DNA of 64,000 nt, from assembly GCF_021538615.1 (NCBI RefSeq), contig NZ_JAJHIZ010000003.1, forward strand, positions 4,216,001-4,280,000, read 5' to 3'. This DNA is from Niabella agricola (lineage in GTDB: Bacteria > Bacteroidota > Bacteroidia > Chitinophagales > Chitinophagaceae). Below are positions 7,182 to 15,210 of this stretch, one piece after another; the first letter of the stretch is position 1; each line of letters starts with the position of its first letter. A model generated the notes under the pieces. The model was not told where the DNA came from and searched no databases. It saw only the letters and a program-made list of their open reading frames with translations. The position numbers and the translations under genes were made by a program.

Positions 7182-8789
7182 CTACATCCGGAAAACCCCA
7201 TTTGTTGTTTCCTCCCATTTTTTGTTTAATGAAATAGCGATGCCCAACGCAATGATCTGCCGGGTATCCGCGGGGTCGATAATGCCATCGTCCCATAACC
7301 TTGCCGTGCTGTAATAGGCCGAACCCTCCGTTTCATATTTTTTTAAGATCGACTGGCGCAGGGCATCCTTTTCTGTTGCCGCAAACTCCTTGCCGGCAGC
7401 TTTTAGCTGTTCTTCTTTTACCGTGGTAAGCACGCCCGCTGCCTGCTCGCCACCCATCACGGATATTTTGGAATGCGGCCACATAAATAAAAAACGAGGA
7501 TCGTATGCACGGCCGCACATGGCATAGTTGCCCGCACCAAAGGAACCCCCAAAGACCACGGTGAATTTGGGCACATTGGCGTTGGCCACGGCATGCACCA
7601 TCTTGGCGCCATCGCGTGCAATGCCTTTATGCTCGTATTCCTTGCCCACAATAAAACCGGTAATATTCTGCAGAAATAAGATCGGGGTTTTGCGGGCAGT
7701 GCACAGTTCTACAAAGTGTGCGCCCTTTAAAGCAGACTCCCCAAACAATACACCATTGTTGGCGATGATGCCAATGGGGTAGCCCATGATATGTGCAAAA
7801 CCCGTGACCAGGGTAGGCGCGTATGCCGCTTTGAACTCATGGAAGCGACTGCCATCTGCCAGGCGTGCGATGATCTCTTTGGCGTCTACTGATTTTTTCA
7901 AATCCGTTGATATCAGTCCGTACAGTTCCTGCGGATCATAAAAAGGCGCCTCCGGTATAACCCGCTCCAGGGGCTGCGGTTCCGGTTGCTTAAAGGTTTG
8001 TATAATGTTCCGGCATAGGGCCAGGGCATGCTGATCGTTTTCTGCAATGTGATCCGCCACCCCTGAAATGGAGGTATGTACCACGGCGCCGCCAAGTTCT
8101 TCAGCGCTTACTTCCTCACCGGTAGCAGCTTTTACCAGGGGCGGTCCGCCGATAAAGATCGTGCCCTGGTTCCGTACAATGATGGTTTCATCGCTCATAG
8201 CCGGAACATAGGCCCCGCCTGCGGTGCAGGAGCCCATCACGATAGCGATCTGTGGAATGCCCGCGGCCGACATCCGGGCCTGGTTGTAAAAGAAACGGCC
8301 AAAATCATGACGGTCCGGGAATACCTTATCCTGCTCCGGAAGAAAGGCCCCGCCGGAGTCCACCATATAAATACAGGGAAGCTGGTTCTCCAGTGCAATT
8401 TCCTGTGCCCGCACATGTTTTTTGATCGTCAGTTCCATATACGTGCCGCCCTTTACGGTAGCATCATTGGCAATGATCATTACCATGCGGCCATGCACCG
8501 TGCCAATGCCGGTAATGATCCCCGCGGCAGGAAACTGATTGTTGTACATGTCAAAAGCCGCCAGGGGTGATAGCTCCAGGAAGGGGGTATTCGGGTCAAG
8601 CAGGTTGTCTACCCGCTCCCGCGCCAGCAGCTTGCCTCTTTTTTTATGTTTCTGAACCGCCGGCGAGGCATCATCATGCTGCACGGCTTCCATCCGCTGG
8701 TTGTACTGCTCCAGCAACTGCCGGTAGGCATTTCTATTTTCGTTAAACGCATCGGAGTGCGTATCCACCGCTGATTGAATCCGGTACAC
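7182..8789 (-). CDS. mccB: Methylcrotonyl-CoA carboxylase beta subunit (carboxyltransferase)
   Basis: 535 residues, the normal length for MCC beta. It transfers CO2 from carboxybiotin of the alpha subunit to 3-methylcrotonyl-CoA. Crotonase-type carboxyltransferase N and C halves are visible: [17 protein letters not shown] near residue 50, [51 protein letters not shown], then [32 protein letters not shown] and [18 protein letters not shown]. The [14 protein letters not shown] and [12 protein letters not shown] motifs favour MCC over propionyl-CoA carboxylase. The start used is GTG at 8789, about 15 bases after AGAGGA; no in-frame ATG closer to the family N-terminus was found. A 28-bp palindrome lies 53 bp upstream. 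Confidence 0.9.
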   Translation of the reverse strand: MYRIQSAVDTHSDAFNENRNAYRQLLEQYNQRMEAVQHDDASPAVQKHKKRGKLLARERVDNLLDPNTPFLELSPLAAFDMYNNQFPAAGIITGIGTVHGRMVMIIANDATVKGGTYMELTIKKHVRAQEIALENQLPCIYMVDSGGAFLPEQDKVFPDRHDFGRFFYNQARMSAAGIPQIAIVMGSCTAGGAYVPAMSDETIIVRNQGTIFIGGPPLVKAATGEEVSAEELGGAVVHTSISGVADHIAENDQHALALCRNIIQTFKQPEPQPLERVIPEAPFYDPQELYGLISTDLKKSVDAKEIIARLADGSRFHEFKAAYAPTLVTGFAHIMGYPIGIIANNGVLFGESALKGAHFVELCTARKTPILFLQNITGFIVGKEYEHKGIARDGAKMVHAVANANVPKFTVVFGGSFGAGNYAMCGRAYDPRFLFMWPHSKISVMGGEQAAGVLTTVKEEQLKAAGKEFAATEKDALRQSILKKYETEGSAYYSTARLWDDGIIDPADTRQIIALGIAISLNKKWEETTNGVFRM

Positions 8790-8841
8790 AGGCGCTGTTT
8801 TTTATTCCTCTAAAGTTATACGAAGTAAAGGAATTTTCTTT

Positions 8842-8869
8842 ACAATAACTAACAATTGTTAGTTATTGT
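8842..8869. promoter_or_regulatory. 28-bp perfect palindrome upstream of mccB, probable operator
   Basis: Bases 8842-8855 are the exact reverse complement of 8856-8869; the core is TAACTAACAATTGTTAGTTA. It lies 53 bp upstream of the mccB GTG. On the minus strand a weak -7-like TAACTTTA follows about 30 bases downstream of the palindrome's TTATTG arm, so a bound dimer could cover the -33 region. The symmetry suits a TetR- or MarR-type dimer. No regulator gene is adjacent, and the binding protein is unknown. Confidence 0.6.
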
Positions 8870-9209
8870 CAGGCATTTGCATAAACGGGGCCATCAGCGG
8901 ATGAATGGTTTGGTTACCGGCTACAGTACTACTATCGGCTTCCCTGCGCTTGTCCGCCGTGGTGGATCACACACTTATGCTGCAGCGCATACAACGGCAT
9001 AAGGAGCAATGCAGACCCGGCCGGTTAGCGGGGCCTGACCAAAGTCTTCTGTTGTTGTGCCGCTCAGGTAGTCTTTGGAATGGTTCTGCTGTCTTAAAAG
9101 CATAGATTTTGAAACAACCCTAAACCTTCGGGGGCTGCTATAAACAAATGTTGGTCATCTTTGTGTTCATAGGTGATAATGATAAAGACAGTCGTCGGAG
9201 CTTCTCATT
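8870..9209. other. Non-coding stretch
   Basis: Nothing recognised between the mccB upstream palindrome and the small membrane protein gene. Short open frames here have no coding features. Confidence 0.5.
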
Positions 9210-9428
9210 TTATACAACACCGCCACCGATCATCAGCCGGAAAATGCCTACCAGGATCACGATGATGCTAAGGGTTTTACCAGTAGAAGAGCCCCCGATT
9301 ACGGAAACGATCAGGGATAGGATGCCGATGGGGATCACCAGCCAGTAGAGCCAGCCCAGCAAAGGAATGAATGCAACAACAGCCAGTATGCTGGCGATAA
9401 GGGCAAATAAAACGCAGATTATTTTCAT
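9210..9428 (-). CDS. Small membrane protein
   Basis: 72 residues, almost entirely hydrophobic, with two or three predicted membrane helices: residues 1-20 (IICVLFALIASILAVVAF), 22-42 (LLGWLYWLVIPIGILSLIVS) and 52-72. A glycine/serine turn (GGSSTGKT) separates the last two. There is no cleavable-signal or lipobox pattern. The start is ATG at 9428, preceded by an A-rich tract typical of Bacteroidota initiation. Function is unknown. It faces away from the glycosidase cluster. Confidence 0.65.
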   Translation of the reverse strand: MKIICVLFALIASILAVVAFIPLLGWLYWLVIPIGILSLIVSVIGGSSTGKTLSIIVILVGIFRLMIGGGVV

Positions 9429-9636
9429 CTTTTTTTTTGTTGATTAAGGATACAAAGATGAACCCTTTGCGACTCCGTTACCAGGGCCGATCGGTAAAAC
9501 GAGCGAAGATGCCGGTAAAAACACGGACAGCGTCCTTTAGTAAAATTTTCCAGTATATTAGTGATTACAGGCATCAGCATTCCTGGGGTTTCCAGTACAT
9601 TTATCTTCTTGTAAAAAACGGTAAAATAATGCCATT

Positions 9637-12123
9637 GTGAAACGGTTGTGCATTGCTTTGATTACGGGAATTTTTGGTTCATTAACTGCCGGGGCACAGG
9701 TATATGTGGCTCCGGATGGAAAGGATATCAACCCGGGTACGGTTGAGGCACCCAAGGCAACGCTGAACGCGGCGATTCGTCAGGTACGGGAGCTACGGCG
9801 GCTAAAGCAGGAGCCTGAAAGCAGGATCCTGCTCAAAAGCGGTACGTATTATTTAAGAGAGCCGGTCCGGGTTCGTTCTGAAGACAGCGGTACGCCCACA
9901 TCCCCATTGGTGATTACATCCGCCCCGGGAGCAGCACCTGTAATCAGCGGCGGCATCCTGATAAAAGACTGGAAGCAAAATAGAACTGTAGTAAAAGGAT
10001 TGCCGGAAGCGGCAAGGGGCCGGGTTTGGGTTGCTCATGTACCTGCTGTAGCCGGCCTTCTTGCACCGCGTCAGCTTTGGGTAAACGACCGGAAGGCAAC
10101 CCGCGCGAAAAGTGCACCTGGTAATACCATGCAGCGTATATGGAATTGGGATAAAACAACAGCCACGGCAGTGATCCCATTACATCCGTTTGAGCACCTG
10201 GAGGTAACCGAAGGCCTGGAGTTCTTGATCCATCAATGGTGGGAGGTGGCCAACCTGCGTGTTCGCAAACTGGAAAAAGGAGGCGACAGTTGCCGGGTTT
10301 ATTTTTACGAGCCGGAAAGCCGCATACAGAATGAGCACCCCTGGCCGGCGCCCTGGCTTTCACCCGAAACAGGGAACTCCGCTTTTTATCTGGTCAATTC
10401 GATTGCTTTTCTGGATGAGCCGGGAGAATGGTATTATGATGCGCCCGCCCGGAACCTCTATTATTATCCGCGGGTACAGGAAAACATGAAGGTGGCAAAA
10501 ACCGTGATTCCCTTTTTAGAGCAGCTTTTTGTGCTCAGCGGTACTTCTGAGCATCCGGTTGAAAATGTAATCATCAGCGACATCCGCTTCCAGCACAGTG
10601 CCTGGAACCGCCCCTTCTTGCAGGGGCATGTGCCACACCAGGCAGGGCTTTATATGACCGAAGCCTATAAGCTCAAACCGGCGGGTACTCCGGAGAAACC
10701 TTCTCTGGATAACCAGGCCTGGGTAGGCCGGCCGGAAGCTGCCGTAACGGTTTCTTATGCAAGTCATATCCGTTTTGAGGGTAACCGTTTTGAGCACCTT
10801 GCGGCCACGGGTCTCGATTTTACAGTGGGGGTAAAGTCTTCCTCCGTAACAGGAAGCCTTTTTAAAGATATTGGCGGAACGGCCATCCAGGGCGGTTATT
10901 TTGGTGATGATGGCACCGAGATCCACAGGCCTTACAATCCTGCAGACCCGCGGGTGATCTGCGAAAACATTGCGATCAAAAACAACCTGGTTACCGATGC
11001 GGGCAATGAAGACTGGGGGGCTGTGGGTATCGGGATGGGATTTTCAAGGAGTATCACGATTGAGCACAACGAGATGGAGAACCTGCCCTATTCCGGCATC
11101 AGTATGGGCTGGGGTTGGACGCCTGCAAAAAATATAATGGCACAAAACTCTATCCGATATAATAAGATCCATCATTATGGACGCACCAATTATGACTGTG
11201 CCGGTATCTATACCCTAAGTGCGCAGCCGGGAACCCTGATTGAAGAGAATTACATCGACAGTATTTACAAAGCGCCCTATGCGCACCTGCCCACGCATTG
11301 GTTTTACCTGTATGCGGATGAAGGCTCATCGGGCATTGCCGTTCGGAACAACTGGACGCCTGCTCAAAAGTATTTGCAAAATAATAATGGGCCGGGTAAC
11401 CGGTGGGAAAACAATGGCCCACAGGTAGCCGCGACCGTAAAAAATAACGCCGGACCCGAAAAACAATACCGTGCGCTGCTGAATGAAAAAACTTCAGGAG
11501 CCGTACACCAGGCGATCAACCGGCAGCGCAAAGAGCTCATTGAGCTGGTGAGCAAGGCCGGCGACCTGGTTGATTTAAGAAAGCTGAAGATACTGCTTCA
11601 CGAAAAGGGTGTGCAGCAGGAAACCATCGGGCAATGGAAGGGGCATACCGTGGTATATGGTTTGATAACCGACGTGAACCTGTTGCGCAGTCAATTACAA
11701 AACGCATACCCGGATGCAACGATCCGGGTATATCATGATATGGTATATGAATTTGATCGTGCTGCGCGCTGCCCGGGTGCGGCTATTGCAAAAGATTGGA
11801 CGGATATCATGATGACCGCCAACCTGGTAAAGGACCCTCAAAAGCAGCGGGAATACCTCGATTACCACGCCACGCAGTTTGAAAAATGGCCGGAGGTATC
11901 CAACGGGTTTTGCAAAGCAGATTTTCAGCAGTTGCGGGTATTTAAGAACGGCAGACAACTGATGTTAGTGATCAGCATCCCCAAAGGAAAAACATTGAAG
12001 GAGCTGAATCCCCTGACAACCAAAAACAACCAACGGGTGAACGAATGGAACAAGATAATGAGCGGCTACCAGGAAGGAATTGAAGGCACCGAGAAGGGAG
12101 AGACCTGGGTGGTGTTGGAGTGA
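9637..12123 (+). CDS. Secreted beta-helix glycosidase (GH141-like) fused to L-rhamnose mutarotase domain
   Basis: 828 residues with a Sec signal peptide (LCIALITGIFGSLTAGAQ). Residues about 20-640 are a right-handed parallel beta-helix protein beginning VYVAPDGKDINPGT, with many short imperfect repeats and a PYSGISMGWGW segment that I associate with GH141 enzymes (fucosidase/xylanase family). Residues about 665-828 match the long Bacteroidota form of L-rhamnose mutarotase: YHATQFEKWPEV with the catalytic-type His744, then ADFQQLRVF, MLVISIPKGK and NEWNKIMSGYQ. The fusion is in one uninterrupted frame. The likely role is release of a deoxy-sugar from a pectic side chain, with mutarotation of the product. 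It is the first gene of the plus-strand sugar cluster. The GH family call is from memory of motifs and is less certain than the mutarotase domain. Confidence 0.75.
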   Translation: MKRLCIALITGIFGSLTAGAQVYVAPDGKDINPGTVEAPKATLNAAIRQVRELRRLKQEPESRILLKSGTYYLREPVRVRSEDSGTPTSPLVITSAPGAAPVISGGILIKDWKQNRTVVKGLPEAARGRVWVAHVPAVAGLLAPRQLWVNDRKATRAKSAPGNTMQRIWNWDKTTATAVIPLHPFEHLEVTEGLEFLIHQWWEVANLRVRKLEKGGDSCRVYFYEPESRIQNEHPWPAPWLSPETGNSAFYLVNSIAFLDEPGEWYYDAPARNLYYYPRVQENMKVAKTVIPFLEQLFVLSGTSEHPVENVIISDIRFQHSAWNRPFLQGHVPHQAGLYMTEAYKLKPAGTPEKPSLDNQAWVGRPEAAVTVSYASHIRFEGNRFEHLAATGLDFTVGVKSSSVTGSLFKDIGGTAIQGGYFGDDGTEIHRPYNPADPRVICENIAIKNNLVTDAGNEDWGAVGIGMGFSRSITIEHNEMENLPYSGISMGWGWTPAKNIMAQNSIRYNKIHHYGRTNYDCAGIYTLSAQPGTLIEENYIDSIYKAPYAHLPTHWFYLYADEGSSGIAVRNNWTPAQKYLQNNNGPGNRWENNGPQVAATVKNNAGPEKQYRALLNEKTSGAVHQAINRQRKELIELVSKAGDLVDLRKLKILLHEKGVQQETIGQWKGHTVVYGLITDVNLLRSQLQNAYPDATIRVYHDMVYEFDRAARCPGAAIAKDWTDIMMTANLVKDPQKQREYLDYHATQFEKWPEVSNGFCKADFQQLRVFKNGRQLMLVISIPKGKTLKELNPLTTKNNQRVNEWNKIMSGYQEGIEGTEKGETWVVLE

Positions 12124-12205
12124 GTGGTGAATAGGCAATAGCGAAGCGTGAATAGGAAATAGCGGGTAGCAAGTGGGAGTAACGGCTATATTGATACCGC
12201 CCGCT

Positions 12206-12318
12206 CCATAGGAAGCGCCCTATTGGTCACGCATTGTCAGATCGGTCTCCGCGCGGCCGTATTGGTGAAATAGGTTTGGCCAGCCCAGATCCCGTGCGCC
12301 ATAGGAGCACCCTATTGG
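12206..12318. repeat. Pair of REP-like CCATAGGA...CCTATTGG elements
   Basis: CCATAGGAAGCGCCCTATTG (12206-12225) and CCATAGGAGCACCCTATTGG (12299-12318) are two direct copies of an imperfect palindrome in the gap before the oxidoreductase gene. Related sequences occur at 13533-13550 and 13594-13610. They are probably dispersed intergenic hairpins, possibly substrates of a RAYT. Confidence 0.6.
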
Positions 12319-12329
12319 TAGACGGATGA

Positions 12330-13424
12330 ATGAAAAAAAATAAATACATGTTGAATATCGGAATTGTAGGATTGGGAGAAGGCCGCAGCACGATGTCGGC
12401 GGCATTGCAGAGTAAAAAATTGCAATTAAAGATGATCTGCGATGCAAATGAGGCATTGTGTAAACAACGCAGTAAGGAGTTCCGGTTTGAGTATTATACC
12501 ACGCAGTATGAGGAGCTGCTGAACAACCCGGATATCGATATCGTAGCCGTTTATACGCCGGATCATCTGCATGCGCAGCATGTAAGCCTGGCATTACAGC
12601 ATGGCAAGCATGTGGTATGTACCAAACCGTTTATTGATGATCTGGCCGATGCAAAAGCATTGCTGAAGCTACAGCAGGAAACGGGAAAAAAAGTATTTGT
12701 GGGACAAAGCTCTCGTTTTTTTGAACCTTATAAACGGCAGCGGGCCGATTTTGAAAAAGGCCTGATTGGCGAGCTGATCACGGTGGAAAGTCATTATAAC
12801 GCCGATCACCGCTGGTTCCTCAAAAAGAAATGGGCGCTGGAAAAATCATTTAAATGGCTATATGGCGGATTGAGCCACCCGGTTGATTTTATCCGCTGGT
12901 ACCTGCCGGATATCGAAGAAGTGATGGGCTATGGCATGATCAGTGCCAATGGTAAAAAGGCCGGGTTAAAAAATGAAGATACCATGCATTTTATTTTCCG
13001 GAATAAGGACGGACGTATAGCCCGTGTAAGCGGTGCTTATACCGGCCCGGTACAACCTACCTGCCGCGAAAGCGAGATGAGCTGCATCCTTCGGGGTACG
13101 GAAGGCGCCAGCCAGGCAGACTACCACGAGCTGCGCTATGCCATTACCGATAAAAAAGGCGAGCAGCAGCTGATCACCTGGGGGGATGCGCAGCTAAATC
13201 ATTATTTTCGTTTTGAAGGCCAGAGCCACCATGCCGGTGAGTACCAGAATTACCTGGAATATTTTGCTGATAGCATCGCCAACGATGCCCCTGCATACCC
13301 GGATATGCGCGAGGGCATTGGAACGGTGGCCCTGCTACAAGCCATGGATCGCAGTTTAAGAACGCGGCAGCCGGTTGGGGTGAAGGCCTTATTGAAAGAG
13401 TATGGACTGGCCAAGCTGGGGTGA
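12330..13424 (+). CDS. Gfo/Idh/MocA family oxidoreductase
   Basis: 364 residues, no signal peptide, so cytoplasmic. The N-terminal Rossmann fold starts NIGIVGLGEGRS and binds NAD(P). VAVYTPDHLHAQHV and VCTKPFIDD follow, the latter carrying the family's catalytic Lys in place of the usual EKP. The C-terminal domain includes GGLSHPVDFIRWYLPD with the conserved His and Asp. Such enzymes oxidise or epimerise sugars and sugar acids; the substrate cannot be told from sequence. The cluster context suggests a released pectic sugar or derivative. The alternative start at 12348 (MLNIGIVG) is also plausible. It lies between two sets of REP-like repeats. Confidence 0.85.
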   Translation: MKKNKYMLNIGIVGLGEGRSTMSAALQSKKLQLKMICDANEALCKQRSKEFRFEYYTTQYEELLNNPDIDIVAVYTPDHLHAQHVSLALQHGKHVVCTKPFIDDLADAKALLKLQQETGKKVFVGQSSRFFEPYKRQRADFEKGLIGELITVESHYNADHRWFLKKKWALEKSFKWLYGGLSHPVDFIRWYLPDIEEVMGYGMISANGKKAGLKNEDTMHFIFRNKDGRIARVSGAYTGPVQPTCRESEMSCILRGTEGASQADYHELRYAITDKKGEQQLITWGDAQLNHYFRFEGQSHHAGEYQNYLEYFADSIANDAPAYPDMREGIGTVALLQAMDRSLRTRQPVGVKALLKEYGLAKLG

Positions 13425-13460
13425 ATGGTAAATAGTGAATGGCGGGCAGCAAATAAAGAG

Positions 13461-13610
13461 CTCCGTAGGTGCTTCCTGTCGATAAAAAAAGACGAACAAC
13501 CAACAGGAATAAGGAACAGCAGGTAAAACACTCCATAGGAGCGCTATCGGTGGCTCCGGTTGCACCACAGCACAAGAGTGCGACGCAACGCAGCCGATAG
13601 GAGCACAACC
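13461..13610. repeat. Cluster of REP-like CTCC(A/G)TAGG elements
   Basis: Three related short imperfect palindromes lie before the symporter gene: CTCCGTAGGTGCTTCC (13461-13476), CCATAGGAGCGCTATCGG (13533-13550) and CCGATAGGAGCACAACC (13594-13610). They resemble the pair at 12206-12318. No gene is seen in the 13425-13638 gap. Confidence 0.5.
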
Positions 13611-13638
13611 GCCGGGGAAAAACAAATGATAATAAGTA

Positions 13639-15210
13639 ATGAGTCATCTGATTTCAAAATTACAACCGATCGATTATGCCATTGTGGTAGTATACCTCGT
13701 GGTATTGCTGGTTATTGGCTACCGCGCCAGCTTTGGCAAAAAGAAAAAAGATGAGACCTTGTTCTTAGCCGGCAAGTCGCTCAACTGGTACAATATCGGC
13801 TTCAATATGTGGGGTACCAATGTAGGCCCCTCGATGCTGCTGGCCTTTGCCAGTATCGGTTATGCCACGGGGATTGTGGCCGGTAATTTTGAATGGTATG
13901 CTTTTGTGTTCCTGCTATTACTGGCGATGGTGTTCGCCCCACGGTACCTGGCCAGTAATGTAACCACCATGCCGGAGTTCATGGGACAGCGGTACGGAGA
14001 AGGTACCCGCAATATTCTTGCCTGGTATGCGCTTATCAAAATATTGATATCCTGGTTATCGCTCGGTTTGTTTGCGGGCGGTTTTCTGGTGCGGCAGATA
14101 TTGGGCATCCCCATGTGGCAATCAGTGATCGTGTTGGTTTTGTTCGCTGCATTGTTTGCCGTAGCGGGCGGTCTCAAAGCGATCGCACGTGTAAATGTGT
14201 TCCAGATGATCCTGCTAATCATTGTATCCTGCATTCTTTGTGTGCTGGGCGTTCAGAAAGTGGGCGGACTTTCTGCATTATTTTCAAAAACACCGGCATC
14301 CTATTGGAGCCTGGTAAAACCCGCGTCGGATCCGGGTTATCCCTGGCCGGCTATTTTGCTGGGCTATCCCGTGTCGGCTGTTGCTTTCTTTTGTACGGAT
14401 CAGGCCATGGTACAATCCGTGTTGGGGGCGCGCAACCTGGAGCAGGGGCAACTGGGTGTAAGTTTTATCGGCTGGCTGAAGATCCTTTCCATACCCTTAT
14501 TCATTATTCCGGGTATTGCCTGTTCGGTATTGTATCCGCAGCTGGCAAGTCCGGATGAAGCCTATATGACGATGGTTACGCACCTGTTTCCCGCCGGTTT
14601 GAACGGTTTGGTGATTGTAGTATTAATTGCGGTACTGGTTGGTACAATCGGCTCCTCATTAAATGCACTCAGCACGGTATTTACAACCGATATTTATGTA
14701 AAGAAAATAAATCCCGGGGCCACCAGCCGGCAGATCATTAAGGTAGGCCGGCTCACCGTGCTGGCGGGTTGCGGGTTTGCAATAATGATGGCCATTGCTA
14801 TCGACAGTATCAAAGGGCTCAATTTATTTGATGTATTCCAGGCGGTGCTGGGCTTTATTGCGCCGCCGTTATCTGCGGTGTTCCTGCTGACCGTGTTCTG
14901 GAAAAAGACCACGCGCCGGGCGGTGAACTTTACGCTTTCCTGGGGATCGGCCATCAGCCTGGGGATCGGTGTGGTTTATTTATGGGTGTTGCCGGCAAAG
15001 GAGTACCCGTTCTGGCCGCACTACCTGCTGCTGTCGTTCTTTATTTTCCTGCTGCTGGTAGTCATTGCGGTATTGATCGCCGTTACAGACCCGCACCCGG
15101 TACGTACGGCCGTCGTTACACAGGAACTGGCGAAGCCCACCAAACGGGTAAAAATCGTTTGGGGCGCTTTGTGTACGGTAATGATCATTTTGTATTTAAT
15201 ATTTGGTTAA
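13639..15210 (+). CDS. Sodium:solute symporter (SSS family)
   Basis: 523 residues, polytopic inner-membrane transporter with about 13-14 hydrophobic helices. The first helix begins YAIVVVYLVVLLVIGYRASF, and GKSLNWYNIGFNMWGTNVGPS matches the sodium-coupled SSS fold near its ion site; GAVFCTDQAMVQSVLGAR-like sequence (FFCTDQAMVQSVLGAR) is also typical. Members import sugars, sugar acids or other small solutes with sodium. Located between an oxidoreductase and a rhamnosidase, it is the likely importer of a monosaccharide released by the cluster, such as a deoxy-sugar. The start is ATG at 13639. Its stop overlaps or abuts the next gene's start, pointing to one operon. Confidence 0.9.
   Translation: MSHLISKLQPIDYAIVVVYLVVLLVIGYRASFGKKKKDETLFLAGKSLNWYNIGFNMWGTNVGPSMLLAFASIGYATGIVAGNFEWYAFVFLLLLAMVFAPRYLASNVTTMPEFMGQRYGEGTRNILAWYALIKILISWLSLGLFAGGFLVRQILGIPMWQSVIVLVLFAALFAVAGGLKAIARVNVFQMILLIIVSCILCVLGVQKVGGLSALFSKTPASYWSLVKPASDPGYPWPAILLGYPVSAVAFFCTDQAMVQSVLGARNLEQGQLGVSFIGWLKILSIPLFIIPGIACSVLYPQLASPDEAYMTMVTHLFPAGLNGLVIVVLIAVLVGTIGSSLNALSTVFTTDIYVKKINPGATSRQIIKVGRLTVLAGCGFAIMMAIAIDSIKGLNLFDVFQAVLGFIAPPLSAVFLLTVFWKKTTRRAVNFTLSWGSAISLGIGVVYLWVLPAKEYPFWPHYLLLSFFIFLLLVVIAVLIAVTDPHPVRTAVVTQELAKPTKRVKIVWGALCTVMIILYLIFG

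Noticed and set aside
8905-9105. 66-residue plus-strand frame between mccB and the small membrane protein
   Set aside because: No start context, no family resemblance, composition of random DNA.
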